Positions 53,838 to 63,217 of a stretch of 64,000 nucleotides of DNA are shown here, piece by piece. The translations under genes and the position numbers were made by a program. This stretch comes from Bodonicaedibacter sp963693005. Its GTDB lineage: Bacteria; Pseudomonadota; Alphaproteobacteria; UBA6184. The stretch's first letter is position 1, and every line of letters begins with the position of its first letter. Where the stretch lies: positions 496,001-560,000 of the forward strand of contig OY843726.1 in assembly GCA_963693005.1 (NCBI GenBank). The letters are read 5' to 3'. The notes under the pieces were generated by a model. That model saw nothing but the letters and a program-made list of their open reading frames with translations. It was not told where the DNA came from and ran no database searches.

Positions 53838-56564
53838 TTATACCTTTTTGATCGTTAGAGCTGCTTGAATTATAGCGGATTGTTCGGACGAATGTACAGA
53901 TGAATAACCCGTAGCAGGCGACGACGCCGCACTGCGACCAATATAAGCCGAAGTAACGCCCATTTCCTGCAACTGAAAATATACATGCATCCAAGCACCC
54001 ATATTTTTTGGTTCTTCTTGACACCAAATGACTTCCGCTTTTGGATGTTTTTTTAGAACCGCAGCTAACTCTTGCTGGGGAAACGGGTATAATTCTTCTA
54101 TACGAATAATTGCAACATCATCGGGCTGTGTTTCTAGCAAGTCATAATATATTTTACCACAACACAATACAACGCGACGAGAGCCTTTTGTAACAACCTT
54201 ATCATCGATTACTGCTTTAAAACTTGACGCCTCTTCAAACTCCGTCAACAAAGATACCGCATATTTATGCCTTAGCAACGATTTTGGTGTCATAATTATT
54301 AATGGTCGCTTATAAGAAGACAATGCTTGTCGACGCAACAAATGGAACATACTTGCTGGAGTTGTGGGAGTCGCAACACACATATTGTTCTCTGCACAAA
54401 GCTGCAAAAAGCGCTCTAACCTTGCAGACGAATGCTCTGGCCCCTGTCCCTCCATACCGTGAGGTAACAACAAAACTATCCCATTTTGCTGCCCCCATTT
54501 TGTTTCAGCCGACGCAATAAACTGATCTATCATAATTTGAGCACCATTTGAAAAATCACCAAACTGAGCCTCCCAAATAACAAGACGGTCAGAGTCTCCC
54601 AGCGCTACCCCATACTCAAAACCCATAACGCCATATTCAGATAGTATACTGTTATACACCTGTACTTTTACGTCCGCATCTAGCATTTCATTTAAAGGAA
54701 AAACTTGCTTGCTTGTTGTCTGATCACAAACGCCAATGTGCCGATGAGAAAACGTTCCACGAATAGAATCTTCGCCACTAATTCGAACTGGGATCCCTTC
54801 TGTGAGCAAACTACCATATGCCAACAGCTCTCCCGTGGCCCAATCTATATTCTCCCCACTTTCAAACATCTTCTCTCTAGCCTTTAATAGGCGTTCAATT
54901 TTTGGATTTAGATTAAAACCCTCCGGCGGCGTTGATATAGCATCTGCTACCCGCTTAAAATATTTTTTGCTGATACCCCTTGATATAGACGGAGGCTCTT
55001 TATTAGTTTTTTGAGCTGGAAATTTCCATGTGTCGGCTGCATTAAATGCGCGAGTTAAAGTTTCAAAATACTCACCACGAATTGTCATTGCTTGCTCTGG
55101 AGAAACAACCCCTTTCTCAATCAGCAAAGCCTCATACTGCGCAAGCACTGAGGCGTGAGAGCGGATTTGGCTATACATCGCGGGCTGAGTAAACTTAGGC
55201 TCATCCCCTTCATTATGACCATTCCTACGATAACCAACAAGATCAATAACAACATCTTTTTTAAACTCTTTTCTATACGAATAGGCCAACCAGGATACAA
55301 AGATACAGGCAGATATATCGTCAGCATTTGCATGAAAAACTGGAGCATTTACAGATTTTGCTAAATCAGAAGCATAGTCTGTAGAGCGAGATTCAGATGG
55401 AGAAGCAGTAAAGCCAATCTGATTATTCGTTATAATATGAATCATTCCTCCAACTGAGTAACCCTCAACTTGACTCATTAACAATGTTTCTGCATTCACG
55501 CCCTGACCTGCAAAAGCTGCATCACCATGAACAAGAATTCCTAGAGCATTTGGAGCAGATAACTGCTGATGTGCCCAAACATTACCCATAACAACTGGAT
55601 TAACCGCCTCCAAATGTGATGGGTTATACAAAAGCGACACACAAAGAGGCTTGTCATGCAAGGTGACATCTGTTTGACCACCCATGTGGTATTTTACATC
55701 GCCCATACCACTAACATCTGGATACTTACCCATGAACTGAGCAAATAACTCTTCTAGAGGCCTACCTATAATATTATACAGTGTATTAAGACGCCCACGA
55801 TGCGCCATTCCTATCACTGACTTTTCCAAATCATCAGTAGCCGCACGTGTTAATAAATCATGTAGCACTGGTATTAATGCATCACACCCTTCCAGCCCAA
55901 ATCGCTTTGCGCCTGGAAACTTTTTAGATAGAAATGTTTCAAAAAGCTCTGACTTTACAAGCCATTCAAAAATTTCAACATCATCTTCATGTGTTAACGC
56001 AAACGGAGCCGTTTCCAATCGGCGTTGGATCCAGCTGACTTCATCTGAATTAGGAATGTGCATATATTCATACGCAGCATTTCCACAATATACCATGGAC
56101 AATTGATCAATAATTCCACGTAATGTATTGCGCCGACCAATTTTGAACCCTTTTAAAGGATAATCTAAATCGCCCTCTTTGATTTGCCGATTGCTTAAAC
56201 TAAGTTCTGGATGCTTCTTGATCTTTAACAATCCCAAGGGATCTAGAGTTGCAGAATAATGCCCCCAGCGACGATATGCATTTGCAAGTGCAGCTGCTTT
56301 TAAAGAAAGTTCCGTATCTCGAGCATCAGAATCAAGTGTCTTATTTTTAACCAGAGAAGCGACACTCTGAGAAGCTTGCTCATATTTAGAGCCTCTAGCT
56401 AAGTCTAATAAAATTGCATTCTCATCATCATTCAACTGTTCAAAAAACAAACGCCACTCTTTTGAGACCTCAGAGGAACCACCTTTATACTGCTGAAATT
56501 TCCGGGCGATGTACTGGGCATTGTCTGCAGTTAAAAATGAATTCTCTAATACACCTTTTCTCAT
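53838..56564 (-). CDS. sucA: 2-Oxoglutarate dehydrogenase E1 component
   Basis: Thiamine diphosphate-dependent decarboxylase of the TCA cycle. The 908-residue protein has the ThDP/Mg region GDAAFAGQGVNAE through NNQIGFT, IGMAHRGRLN earlier, and the transketolase-like C-terminal half with LLPHGMEGQGPEHSS. Its start overlaps the sucD stop by four bases. Length is slightly under the E. coli value, without a visible gap. Confidence 0.98.
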   Translation of the reverse strand: MRKGVLENSFLTADNAQYIARKFQQYKGGSSEVSKEWRLFFEQLNDDENAILLDLARGSKYEQASQSVASLVKNKTLDSDARDTELSLKAAALANAYRRWGHYSATLDPLGLLKIKKHPELSLSNRQIKEGDLDYPLKGFKIGRRNTLRGIIDQLSMVYCGNAAYEYMHIPNSDEVSWIQRRLETAPFALTHEDDVEIFEWLVKSELFETFLSKKFPGAKRFGLEGCDALIPVLHDLLTRAATDDLEKSVIGMAHRGRLNTLYNIIGRPLEELFAQFMGKYPDVSGMGDVKYHMGGQTDVTLHDKPLCVSLLYNPSHLEAVNPVVMGNVWAHQQLSAPNALGILVHGDAAFAGQGVNAETLLMSQVEGYSVGGMIHIITNNQIGFTASPSESRSTDYASDLAKSVNAPVFHANADDISACIFVSWLAYSYRKEFKKDVVIDLVGYRRNGHNEGDEPKFTQPAMYSQIRSHASVLAQYEALLIEKGVVSPEQAMTIRGEYFETLTRAFNAADTWKFPAQKTNKEPPSISRGISKKYFKRVADAISTPPEGFNLNPKIERLLKAREKMFESGENIDWATGELLAYGSLLTEGIPVRISGEDSIRGTFSHRHIGVCDQTTSKQVFPLNEMLDADVKVQVYNSILSEYGVMGFEYGVALGDSDRLVIWEAQFGDFSNGAQIMIDQFIASAETKWGQQNGIVLLLPHGMEGQGPEHSSARLERFLQLCAENNMCVATPTTPASMFHLLRRQALSSYKRPLIIMTPKSLLRHKYAVSLLTEFEEASSFKAVIDDKVVTKGSRRVVLCCGKIYYDLLETQPDDVAIIRIEELYPFPQQELAAVLKKHPKAEVIWCQEEPKNMGAWMHVYFQLQEMGVTSAYIGRSAASSPATGYSSVHSSEQSAIIQAALTIKKV

Positions 56565-57436
56565 AATGACAGTACTTCTTTTACCTTTTTTCCGATATCG
56601 GCTGGAGACTCTACAACATATACGCCTGCATTTAATAGCGCTATGTTTTTCTCCGCCGCCGTATCACTAACGCCCGCAACAATGGCCCCAGCATGCCCCA
56701 TTCTGCGCCCCAAAGGAGCAGTTTTTCCGGCAATAAACCCTATCACTGGTTTAGTAGCTGCATGAGTGCGAATAAGCTCGGCAGCTGTGTTCTCTTCGTT
56801 TCCTCCAATTTCCCCAATCATCACTATAGCATCTGTGTCTGGGTCATCAAAAAATCTAGCTATTACATCCGAAAAGCTCATACCATGAATAGGATCGCCA
56901 CCAATTCCAATGCAGGTAGACTGACCAATTCCTAACTTTGAAAGCTGATCAACCGCCTCATACGTTAATGTTCCAGACCTTGAAACGACACCAACTCGAC
57001 CTGGCTTGTGAATAAACCCTGGCATAATACCTATTTTGCTTTCGCCAGGGGTAATAATTCCCGGACAGTTAGGCCCGATTAACACACTATTAGATTTTTC
57101 CAAACTCGCCCGAACCATCATCATATCCAAAATAGGGATTCCCTCAGTGATACAGACAATTAATGGGATTTTTGCATCAATAGCTTCCAAAATAGAGTCT
57201 GCTGCAAATGGTGCTGGCACATAAATGACGCTTGCATCAGGCTTTGTTTCGCGAACTGCTAACTCAACAGTATAAAAAATGGGAAGCCCCAAGTGAACTG
57301 AACCTCCCTTTCCTGGAGAAACGCCTCCTACCATTTGAGTACCATACTCTTGGGCTTTTTCTGTATGGTACGTGGCTTGACGCCCGGTTAAACCCTGACA
57401 AATTACTCTTGTTTTCTTATTGATCAAAATGCTCAT
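56561..57436 (-). CDS. sucD: Succinyl-CoA synthetase alpha subunit
   Basis: Makes succinate and ATP or GTP from succinyl-CoA with SucC. The 291-residue protein has the CoA-binding Rossmann region (CQGLTGRQATYHT), IGPNCPGII, and the phosphorylated H248 in RMGHAGAIV. It overlaps sucC and sucA by four bases each, in line with coupled synthesis of the subunits. Confidence 0.98.
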   Translation of the reverse strand: MSILINKKTRVICQGLTGRQATYHTEKAQEYGTQMVGGVSPGKGGSVHLGLPIFYTVELAVRETKPDASVIYVPAPFAADSILEAIDAKIPLIVCITEGIPILDMMMVRASLEKSNSVLIGPNCPGIITPGESKIGIMPGFIHKPGRVGVVSRSGTLTYEAVDQLSKLGIGQSTCIGIGGDPIHGMSFSDVIARFFDDPDTDAIVMIGEIGGNEENTAAELIRTHAATKPVIGFIAGKTAPLGRRMGHAGAIVAGVSDTAAEKNIALLNAGVYVVESPADIGKKVKEVLSL

Positions 57437-58608
57437 CTTTGATCTCCACGCACTAATTCAACTACCTTTTGGGCGCCTTCAGATAACGATGACGCAACCA
57501 CTATATTAATATTATTTTGCTTTTTAATAAGCTCTCTTCCTTTTTCTGCATTTGTTCCCTGCAAGCGAACAACAAGAGGAATATCCAAGTTGCTTTCTTC
57601 TGCAGCCTCAACAATACCTTGCGCAATAATATCACAATGAATAATTCCACCAAAAATATTCACAAAAATTGCTTTTACTGAAGCGCTAGACTGTATAATT
57701 TTAAACGCCGAAACGACTTGTTCTTTCGAAGCTCCTCCTCCAATATCAAGAAAATTCGCTGGATCACCCCCGTGTAGTTTTATGATATCCATAGTGGCCA
57801 TTGCAAGCCCCGCCCCGTTTACCATACATCCAATATTACCATCAAGTTCAATATAATTTAGATCAGCTCTTGATGCCTCAACCTCTTTTTCTGACTGTTC
57901 ATTCGGATCATTTAAACTTACAAGTTCGGGGTGACGAAACAAGCCATTCTTATCAAAGCTAATTTTTGCATCAATCGAAACAAGCTGCCCTTCTTTTGTA
58001 ATAACAAGGGGATTTAATTCGATTAGCTGAGCATCTGTAGATAAAAACAAACTATATAACTGGTAACATATGTGCTGAAACTCCTCTAGCAAATCAGGCG
58101 GTATTTGGAGGTGTTCTGCCATTTTTCTACAATGAAATGGCTTTAAATGTAATTCCGGCAATACTAAAGTTTTATGTATCTCACTTGGGTGTGTTTCAGA
58201 AATCTCCTCAATATTTGATCCCCCATGTTGGGAAACCACAAATATTAAAGCGCTGCTGTCTCTGTCTAATAACAAACTAAGATAAAGCTCTCTTTCAATA
58301 TTCACTCCTTCTTCAAGATAGACCTTCCGAACCAACCGACCTTCCGAACCAGTCTGCTTAGTGACAAGTGATATTCCTAAAATTTCTTCAACGTAATTTA
58401 ATGCATCCTTTGAGTCATGTGCAATTTTGACTCCTCCTGCTTTACCTCTTCCCCCTGCATGAACCTGCGCCTTAACAGCCCAAGTTTTATAATCAAGAGA
58501 GTCAATGATTGCAGAGGCCTCTTGTTTTGAACTAATCAAAACACCCCTAGGAACAGAAATTCCGTAACTTCGCAAAAGTTCTTTTGCTTGATATTCATGA
58601 ATATTCAT
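57433..58608 (-). CDS. sucC: Succinyl-CoA synthetase beta subunit
   Basis: ATP-grasp subunit of succinyl-CoA synthetase. The 391-residue protein begins MNIHEYQAKELLRSYG, has VKAQVHAGGRGKAGGVK (nucleotide-binding), LIELNPLVIT, and the C-terminal NIFGGIIHCD and RLQGTNAEKG blocks. The start lies four bases after the mdh stop. Normal length. Confidence 0.98.
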   Translation of the reverse strand: MNIHEYQAKELLRSYGISVPRGVLISSKQEASAIIDSLDYKTWAVKAQVHAGGRGKAGGVKIAHDSKDALNYVEEILGISLVTKQTGSEGRLVRKVYLEEGVNIERELYLSLLLDRDSSALIFVVSQHGGSNIEEISETHPSEIHKTLVLPELHLKPFHCRKMAEHLQIPPDLLEEFQHICYQLYSLFLSTDAQLIELNPLVITKEGQLVSIDAKISFDKNGLFRHPELVSLNDPNEQSEKEVEASRADLNYIELDGNIGCMVNGAGLAMATMDIIKLHGGDPANFLDIGGGASKEQVVSAFKIIQSSASVKAIFVNIFGGIIHCDIIAQGIVEAAEESNLDIPLVVRLQGTNAEKGRELIKKQNNINIVVASSLSEGAQKVVELVRGDQR

Positions 58609-58612
58609 TTGA

Positions 58613-59563
58613 TTATATCGTTTTCATAATGGCTTTTAACTCTTTAACGGAGGCAACAGACTTATCTAGGTTTGCCCTTTCATTCTCCGACAACGGAACT
58701 TCAATAATCTCCTCAACACCGTCTTGCCCGATTACAACAGGAACCCCCACATATAAACCATCCAGTCCATATTTGTTCTCCACATATGCAGCACAAGGGA
58801 AAACTTTACGCTGGTTTTGCAAAAAGGATTCTGCCATTGCAAGCGCTGCCGATGCAGGAGCATAGAACGCCGACCCTGTTTTCAACAACTCCACAATCTC
58901 AGCTCCTCCTTTTCGCGTACGCTCAACAATTCTACCAATAGCCTCCTGAGATATTTGTCCCATTTCAACTAAGGTATTAAGGGAAATTCCCGCCACTGTC
59001 GAAAATCCTATCACCGGAACCATTGTATCTCCGTGTCCACCTAAAACAAGAGCGGTTACTTGTTCCGAAGAAACATTTAACTCTTCGGAAATAAAGTGAC
59101 AAAAACGTGCGGAATCTAAAACTCCAGCCATACCCACAACACGATTATGTGGTAACCCCGATGCTTGCTGTAAGCGCTCAACCATAGCATCTAAAGGGTT
59201 GGTAATAACAATAACAAAAGCATTTGGAGCATAGCTTTTAATGGCCTCTCCTACTAAATCCATAACACTCGCATTAATAGACAACAAATCATCACGGCTC
59301 ATACCTGGTTTTCTGGGGCTACCGGCCGTTACGATCACGACATCGGCATCCTTAATATTTTGATAGTCGTCCGTGCCAATCAAGTTGCATGACTTACCCG
59401 CTATTGCGGCAGCATGAGAAATATCTAGGGATTTCCCCTGAGCAATCCCCCTCGAGATATCAAACAAAACAACATCACCTAACGTTTTTAAACAAAACAA
59501 GTGCGCAAGGGTGCCTCCAATATTTCCCGCACCAATAAGGGCTATTTTTTTTCTACTAGGCAT
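58613..59563 (-). CDS. mdh: Malate dehydrogenase
   Basis: Oxidises malate to oxaloacetate. The 316-residue protein has the GAGNIGG Rossmann motif, the substrate-binding Arg pair in SPRKPGMSRDDLL, TNPLDAMV, and the catalytic His in LGGHGDTMVP. It is the LDH-like type usual in alphaproteobacteria and heads mdh-sucC-sucD-sucA-sucB. The esterase gene ends seven bases upstream. Confidence 0.97.
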   Translation of the reverse strand: MPSRKKIALIGAGNIGGTLAHLFCLKTLGDVVLFDISRGIAQGKSLDISHAAAIAGKSCNLIGTDDYQNIKDADVVIVTAGSPRKPGMSRDDLLSINASVMDLVGEAIKSYAPNAFVIVITNPLDAMVERLQQASGLPHNRVVGMAGVLDSARFCHFISEELNVSSEQVTALVLGGHGDTMVPVIGFSTVAGISLNTLVEMGQISQEAIGRIVERTRKGGAEIVELLKTGSAFYAPASAALAMAESFLQNQRKVFPCAAYVENKYGLDGLYVGVPVVIGQDGVEEIIEVPLSENERANLDKSVASVKELKAIMKTI

Positions 59564-59570
59564 AAACTTT

Positions 59571-60239
59571 CTAATCCTTACTCGGCTTTAAATGTTGCAG
59601 TATAAAGTGTTGACCCAACTCAATTCCGGCCTGGTTAATACCATGACCCAAGTCTGCCATCCGATATCCATCAACCGTTACCCCCAGCTCTTTTAAGGCA
59701 TTAAACGTTTCCACCATTGCCTCAATGGGTATAACAATGTCCTCCTCTCCATGAGCCAACATAATTGCAGGTAAAGACTCGGCTTTATTTTTAGGTTTAT
59801 CAAGAAGCTTACCCGAATACGCTACAACCACAGAACACAAATCTTGACAAGTTAATGCCAAGTGCATTGCAAGCATTGAACCTTGAGAAAAACCCAACAA
59901 AACACTCTTAGAACCGTCTAGGTTAGCCCCCAGCATTTTTTCACGAATATATCGCTCTGTAATTTCAGCAGCCGTCCCCACACCTGACATTAATGCCTCT
60001 GAACTTTCGTCTCGCAAGCTAAACCATTGATATCCAGGAGTATTATTTTCACAGAGTTCCGGCGCATTTGGCATGTGAAATTCTGCATCTGGAAATGTGT
60101 GCGAAAGTGCTTCCGCTATATCTAATAAATTAGATCCATCTGCCCCCCATCCATGTAACAGAAAAAACTGCAACTTCGGAAGTAACCCAGACTTTGTACG
60201 TTGTATCGGGCCATTTAACTGTTTTTGAGGCCTTAGCAT
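59571..60239 (-). CDS. Alpha/beta hydrolase, carboxylesterase/phospholipase type
   Basis: Serine hydrolase of the phospholipase/carboxylesterase family. The 222-residue protein has the oxyanion-region LHGWGADG, the nucleophile in GFSQGS, the acid in HGEEDIVIP and the His in LGHGIN, a complete triad. No signal peptide is visible, so it is probably cytoplasmic. The substrate is unknown. It lies seven bases before mdh and 82 after potI. Confidence 0.9.
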   Translation of the reverse strand: MLRPQKQLNGPIQRTKSGLLPKLQFFLLHGWGADGSNLLDIAEALSHTFPDAEFHMPNAPELCENNTPGYQWFSLRDESSEALMSGVGTAAEITERYIREKMLGANLDGSKSVLLGFSQGSMLAMHLALTCQDLCSVVVAYSGKLLDKPKNKAESLPAIMLAHGEEDIVIPIEAMVETFNALKELGVTVDGYRMADLGHGINQAGIELGQHFILQHLKPSKD

Positions 60240-60321
60240 TGATTCTCCAGATTCATATGTTTCTCTCTCTTATTAAACCATATTGGGTATTAACACTTAT
60301 TTAAAAGCAACCTGCTCTTGC

Positions 60322-61131
60322 CTACTCACTAGATTTACGATGTTTTTTATAGGCAACTGCTGCAGCCACCAAAACACCAAAAGTTGATATGGTCAACATT
60401 ATAGTCGCTAATGCATTAATTTTGGGACTAACCCCGCCAGTTTTCAATGTTGAAAAAATTACCATAGGGAGAGTTGTAGAGTCAGGAGATGAGACAAAGC
60501 TTGCAATTACAACATCATCTAAGGAAAGCGCAAAAGATAAGAACCACCCAGCTATGCAGGCCGGAGTAATGAGAGGAAGAGTAACATCTAAAAAAACACT
60601 CAACGGCTTCGCCCCCAAGTCCATGGCTGCCTCGTCTAAGGAGAGATCTAACTCCATCAGCCTTGCCCGAACAATAACGACCACATAAGCAATACCAAGG
60701 GTTGTGTGTGCAATACTAATAGTAGGAATACCATAAGGGATCCCGACTTCAAAAAAGTTTTGAATTGCAACAAAAAATAACAATAAGGAAAGCCCCGTAA
60801 CAACCTCTGGGATAATAAGAGGCATGTGAGATAAGGTTTCAAACAAGTTCCTCCCCCTAAATTTTCTTACCCTCACCAAGCCAAATGCAGCAAGCGTTCC
60901 TATACTCATTGCAAGCGTTGCGGAAATTGTGGCGATTTTTAAGCTGTTCCAAAAACTTTCAAGAATCACTCTACTTTCCAAAAGCTCTCGATACCACACA
61001 AACGAAAACGACTCCCACTTATAAATACTTCGAGAACTATTAAATGAAAAGCCGGCAACGATCAACAAGGGAACATATAAAAGGGAATAGCCAAACGCAA
61101 GAACAGAGAGTCGGACCATTCGATTATTCAT
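60322..61131 (-). CDS. potI: Polyamine ABC transporter permease PotI
   Basis: Inner-membrane permease of the putrescine/spermidine importer. The 269-residue protein has six hydrophobic helices and the EAA loop SLDEAAMDLGAKPLSVFLDV that contacts the ATPase. Its start overlaps potH by eight bases. It is the second permease of a potFGHI-type operon. Confidence 0.95.
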   Translation of the reverse strand: MNNRMVRLSVLAFGYSLLYVPLLIVAGFSFNSSRSIYKWESFSFVWYRELLESRVILESFWNSLKIATISATLAMSIGTLAAFGLVRVRKFRGRNLFETLSHMPLIIPEVVTGLSLLLFFVAIQNFFEVGIPYGIPTISIAHTTLGIAYVVVIVRARLMELDLSLDEAAMDLGAKPLSVFLDVTLPLITPACIAGWFLSFALSLDDVVIASFVSSPDSTTLPMVIFSTLKTGGVSPKINALATIMLTISTFGVLVAAAVAYKKHRKSSE

Positions 61132-62050
61132 TAGTCTCTCCTTGCGATTGATTAGATTTATGCAAATACACTAAAGGAACGACCACAAAAACAAACATTA
61201 AAATTGCAATAGCCGAGGCAAAAGGCCAATCGCGATTATTAAAAAACTCATTCCAAACAATTCTCCCTATCATTAGAGTGTTTGCTCCACCTAAAATTTC
61301 TGGAATGACAAACTCTCCAATGGCCGGAATAAACATTAAAATAAATCCAGAAATCAAACCATTTCGCGTGTTTGGTATAGTTACAAAAAAGAATGCCTTT
61401 ATAGGCTTACACCCCAAATCATATGCTGCCTCTAGATACTCTTTGTTCATTTTATCTAGGGACAAATAAATTGGAATAACCATAAATGGAAAATAGCAAT
61501 ATACAATACCTATCAATACCGCAATCTTAGTATATAAAAGCTGAAGCGGCACATCAATAAGACCCAAATGAAGCAAAGCACTATTGATCATTCCATGTTT
61601 CCCCAACAACCCTACCCATGCATATACTCTTAATAAGAACGATGTATAAAAAGGAAGAATAATAAGCAATATTAAAAGTGTCTTCATGCGCGGACTAGAT
61701 TTATAAACAGCATACGCGAAAGGATAAGACAACATAACCGCAAGGCATGTCGAAGCAAAGGCTATCAAAATAGACTCTAAATATACTTTTAAATAAATAT
61801 TATCTTGAAAAAAAAGCATGTAGTTCTGCATATGCAGATTAATTTGAAAATGCTCATGTTCCAACCATTTAAAAACCTCGCTAAACGGAGGCATCCCAAA
61901 AACATAGTCAGCAAAACTTATTTTTAATAAAATTAAAAATGGCATAAACAAAAACAAGAAAAACCAAACAGCAGGAATAATAAGCGAATATGTTTCTTTT
62001 TTTCTTATGCCAAAAAATTCTTGTATTTTTAATTTAAACAACTTGGTCAT
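61124..62050 (-). CDS. potH: Polyamine ABC transporter permease PotH
   Basis: First permease of the polyamine importer. The start is the ATG at 62050, which overlaps the potG stop as ATGA; an upstream in-frame start would lie inside potG. The 308-residue protein has six hydrophobic helices and the EAA loop EYLEAAYDLGCKPIKAFFFV. Its end overlaps potI by eight bases. Confidence 0.95.
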   Translation of the reverse strand: MTKLFKLKIQEFFGIRKKETYSLIIPAVWFFLFLFMPFLILLKISFADYVFGMPPFSEVFKWLEHEHFQINLHMQNYMLFFQDNIYLKVYLESILIAFASTCLAVMLSYPFAYAVYKSSPRMKTLLILLIILPFYTSFLLRVYAWVGLLGKHGMINSALLHLGLIDVPLQLLYTKIAVLIGIVYCYFPFMVIPIYLSLDKMNKEYLEAAYDLGCKPIKAFFFVTIPNTRNGLISGFILMFIPAIGEFVIPEILGGANTLMIGRIVWNEFFNNRDWPFASAIAILMFVFVVVPLVYLHKSNQSQGETNE

Positions 62051-63174
62051 ACAACAAGCAATACTCCGTTTTGAGATTTCCAATGCAAATGCACCTGATC
62101 ATTCCAGGTAATCGTCTGCTCAGCCCCCCTTAGCAAATTAGGGACCATTACTTGAACTACTTTTTTTGAAGAAAGCTCAATATAATACATTGACACATCT
62201 CCCCAGTACGCAATTTCTACAACCGTACCCACAAGAGTATTATGCTTTGCTTTAAATGGCTTTTTAGAAATCTCTATCTTTTCTGGACGAACTGATAAAT
62301 ATACATTTGAATCAACCGCTGCACTTGAGGCCGGGGAAACTTGGAGATCACACTCATTCTCTTCGTCCCGAATAATGGAATGGTTCTGACTATTTTTTAA
62401 AAGGGCCCCCTCAAAAACATTTGCATTCCCAATGAACGTTGCCACATATTGAGAGTTCGGGTGTTCGTAAATTTCTTTAGGCTGCCCCACCTGAAGAATT
62501 TGTCCTGCTCGCATTATACCTAACCGCGTAGACATTGTCATAGCTTCTTCTTGATCATGCGTAACCATGACAAACGTAATACCCACTTTTTCTTGAATGT
62601 TTACCAACTGGAACTGCGTACGCTCTCTCAATCGCTTATCAAGTGCAGCCATTGGTTCATCTAATAATAACACCTCTGGCTGCTTTGCCAAACAGCGCGC
62701 AAGCGCAACACGTTGACGCTGCCCTCCGGAAAGTTGATCAGGGTTGCGATGCCGAAAATCAATCATATCTACTAACTCTAGATAATGCTCGACTCGATTT
62801 TGGCATTCCTTTTTTGAAAGCTTCTCTTGTTTTAGACCAAACATAACATTGTTTTCTACATTCATATGCGGGAACAATGCATATGATTGAAACATCATAT
62901 TTATGGGCCGCTTATATGGAGGCAGCGTCGTAATATCAACCCCATTAATCAAAATCCTTCCACTTGAAGGAGCTTCAAAACCCCCGAGAATTCTCAGCAG
63001 CGTTGTTTTACCGCATCCCGACCCCCCCAGAAGGGAAAAAAACTCACCTTTGTAAATATCTAAATCTTGCTTGCGGAGAGCTGGGAAATTTCCAAACCAT
63101 TTAGAGACCCCCTGAATCTGAATTTGTGGCGTCTCATCAAAAACCTGCCATGGCTCTAAATTCTGAACTGTCAT
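62047..63174 (-). CDS. potG: Polyamine ABC transporter ATP-binding protein PotG
   Basis: ATPase of the importer. The start is taken as the ATG at 63174, with a purine-rich stretch upstream; a TTG eight codons earlier is possible. The 375-residue protein has Walker A GGSGCGKTT, the signature LSGGQRQRVALAR, Walker B LLLDEPMAALD, the switch His in THDQEEA, and a C-terminal TOBE-like regulatory domain (about 275-370). PotG and PotA are hard to tell apart; the full potFGHI set supports PotG. Confidence 0.94.
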   Translation of the reverse strand: MTVQNLEPWQVFDETPQIQIQGVSKWFGNFPALRKQDLDIYKGEFFSLLGGSGCGKTTLLRILGGFEAPSSGRILINGVDITTLPPYKRPINMMFQSYALFPHMNVENNVMFGLKQEKLSKKECQNRVEHYLELVDMIDFRHRNPDQLSGGQRQRVALARCLAKQPEVLLLDEPMAALDKRLRERTQFQLVNIQEKVGITFVMVTHDQEEAMTMSTRLGIMRAGQILQVGQPKEIYEHPNSQYVATFIGNANVFEGALLKNSQNHSIIRDEENECDLQVSPASSAAVDSNVYLSVRPEKIEISKKPFKAKHNTLVGTVVEIAYWGDVSMYYIELSSKKVVQVMVPNLLRGAEQTITWNDQVHLHWKSQNGVLLVV

Positions 63175-63217
63175 TTCTCTAGTACCTTCCTTCAACAAAA
63201 TCGGAAATTGTTTTCGC

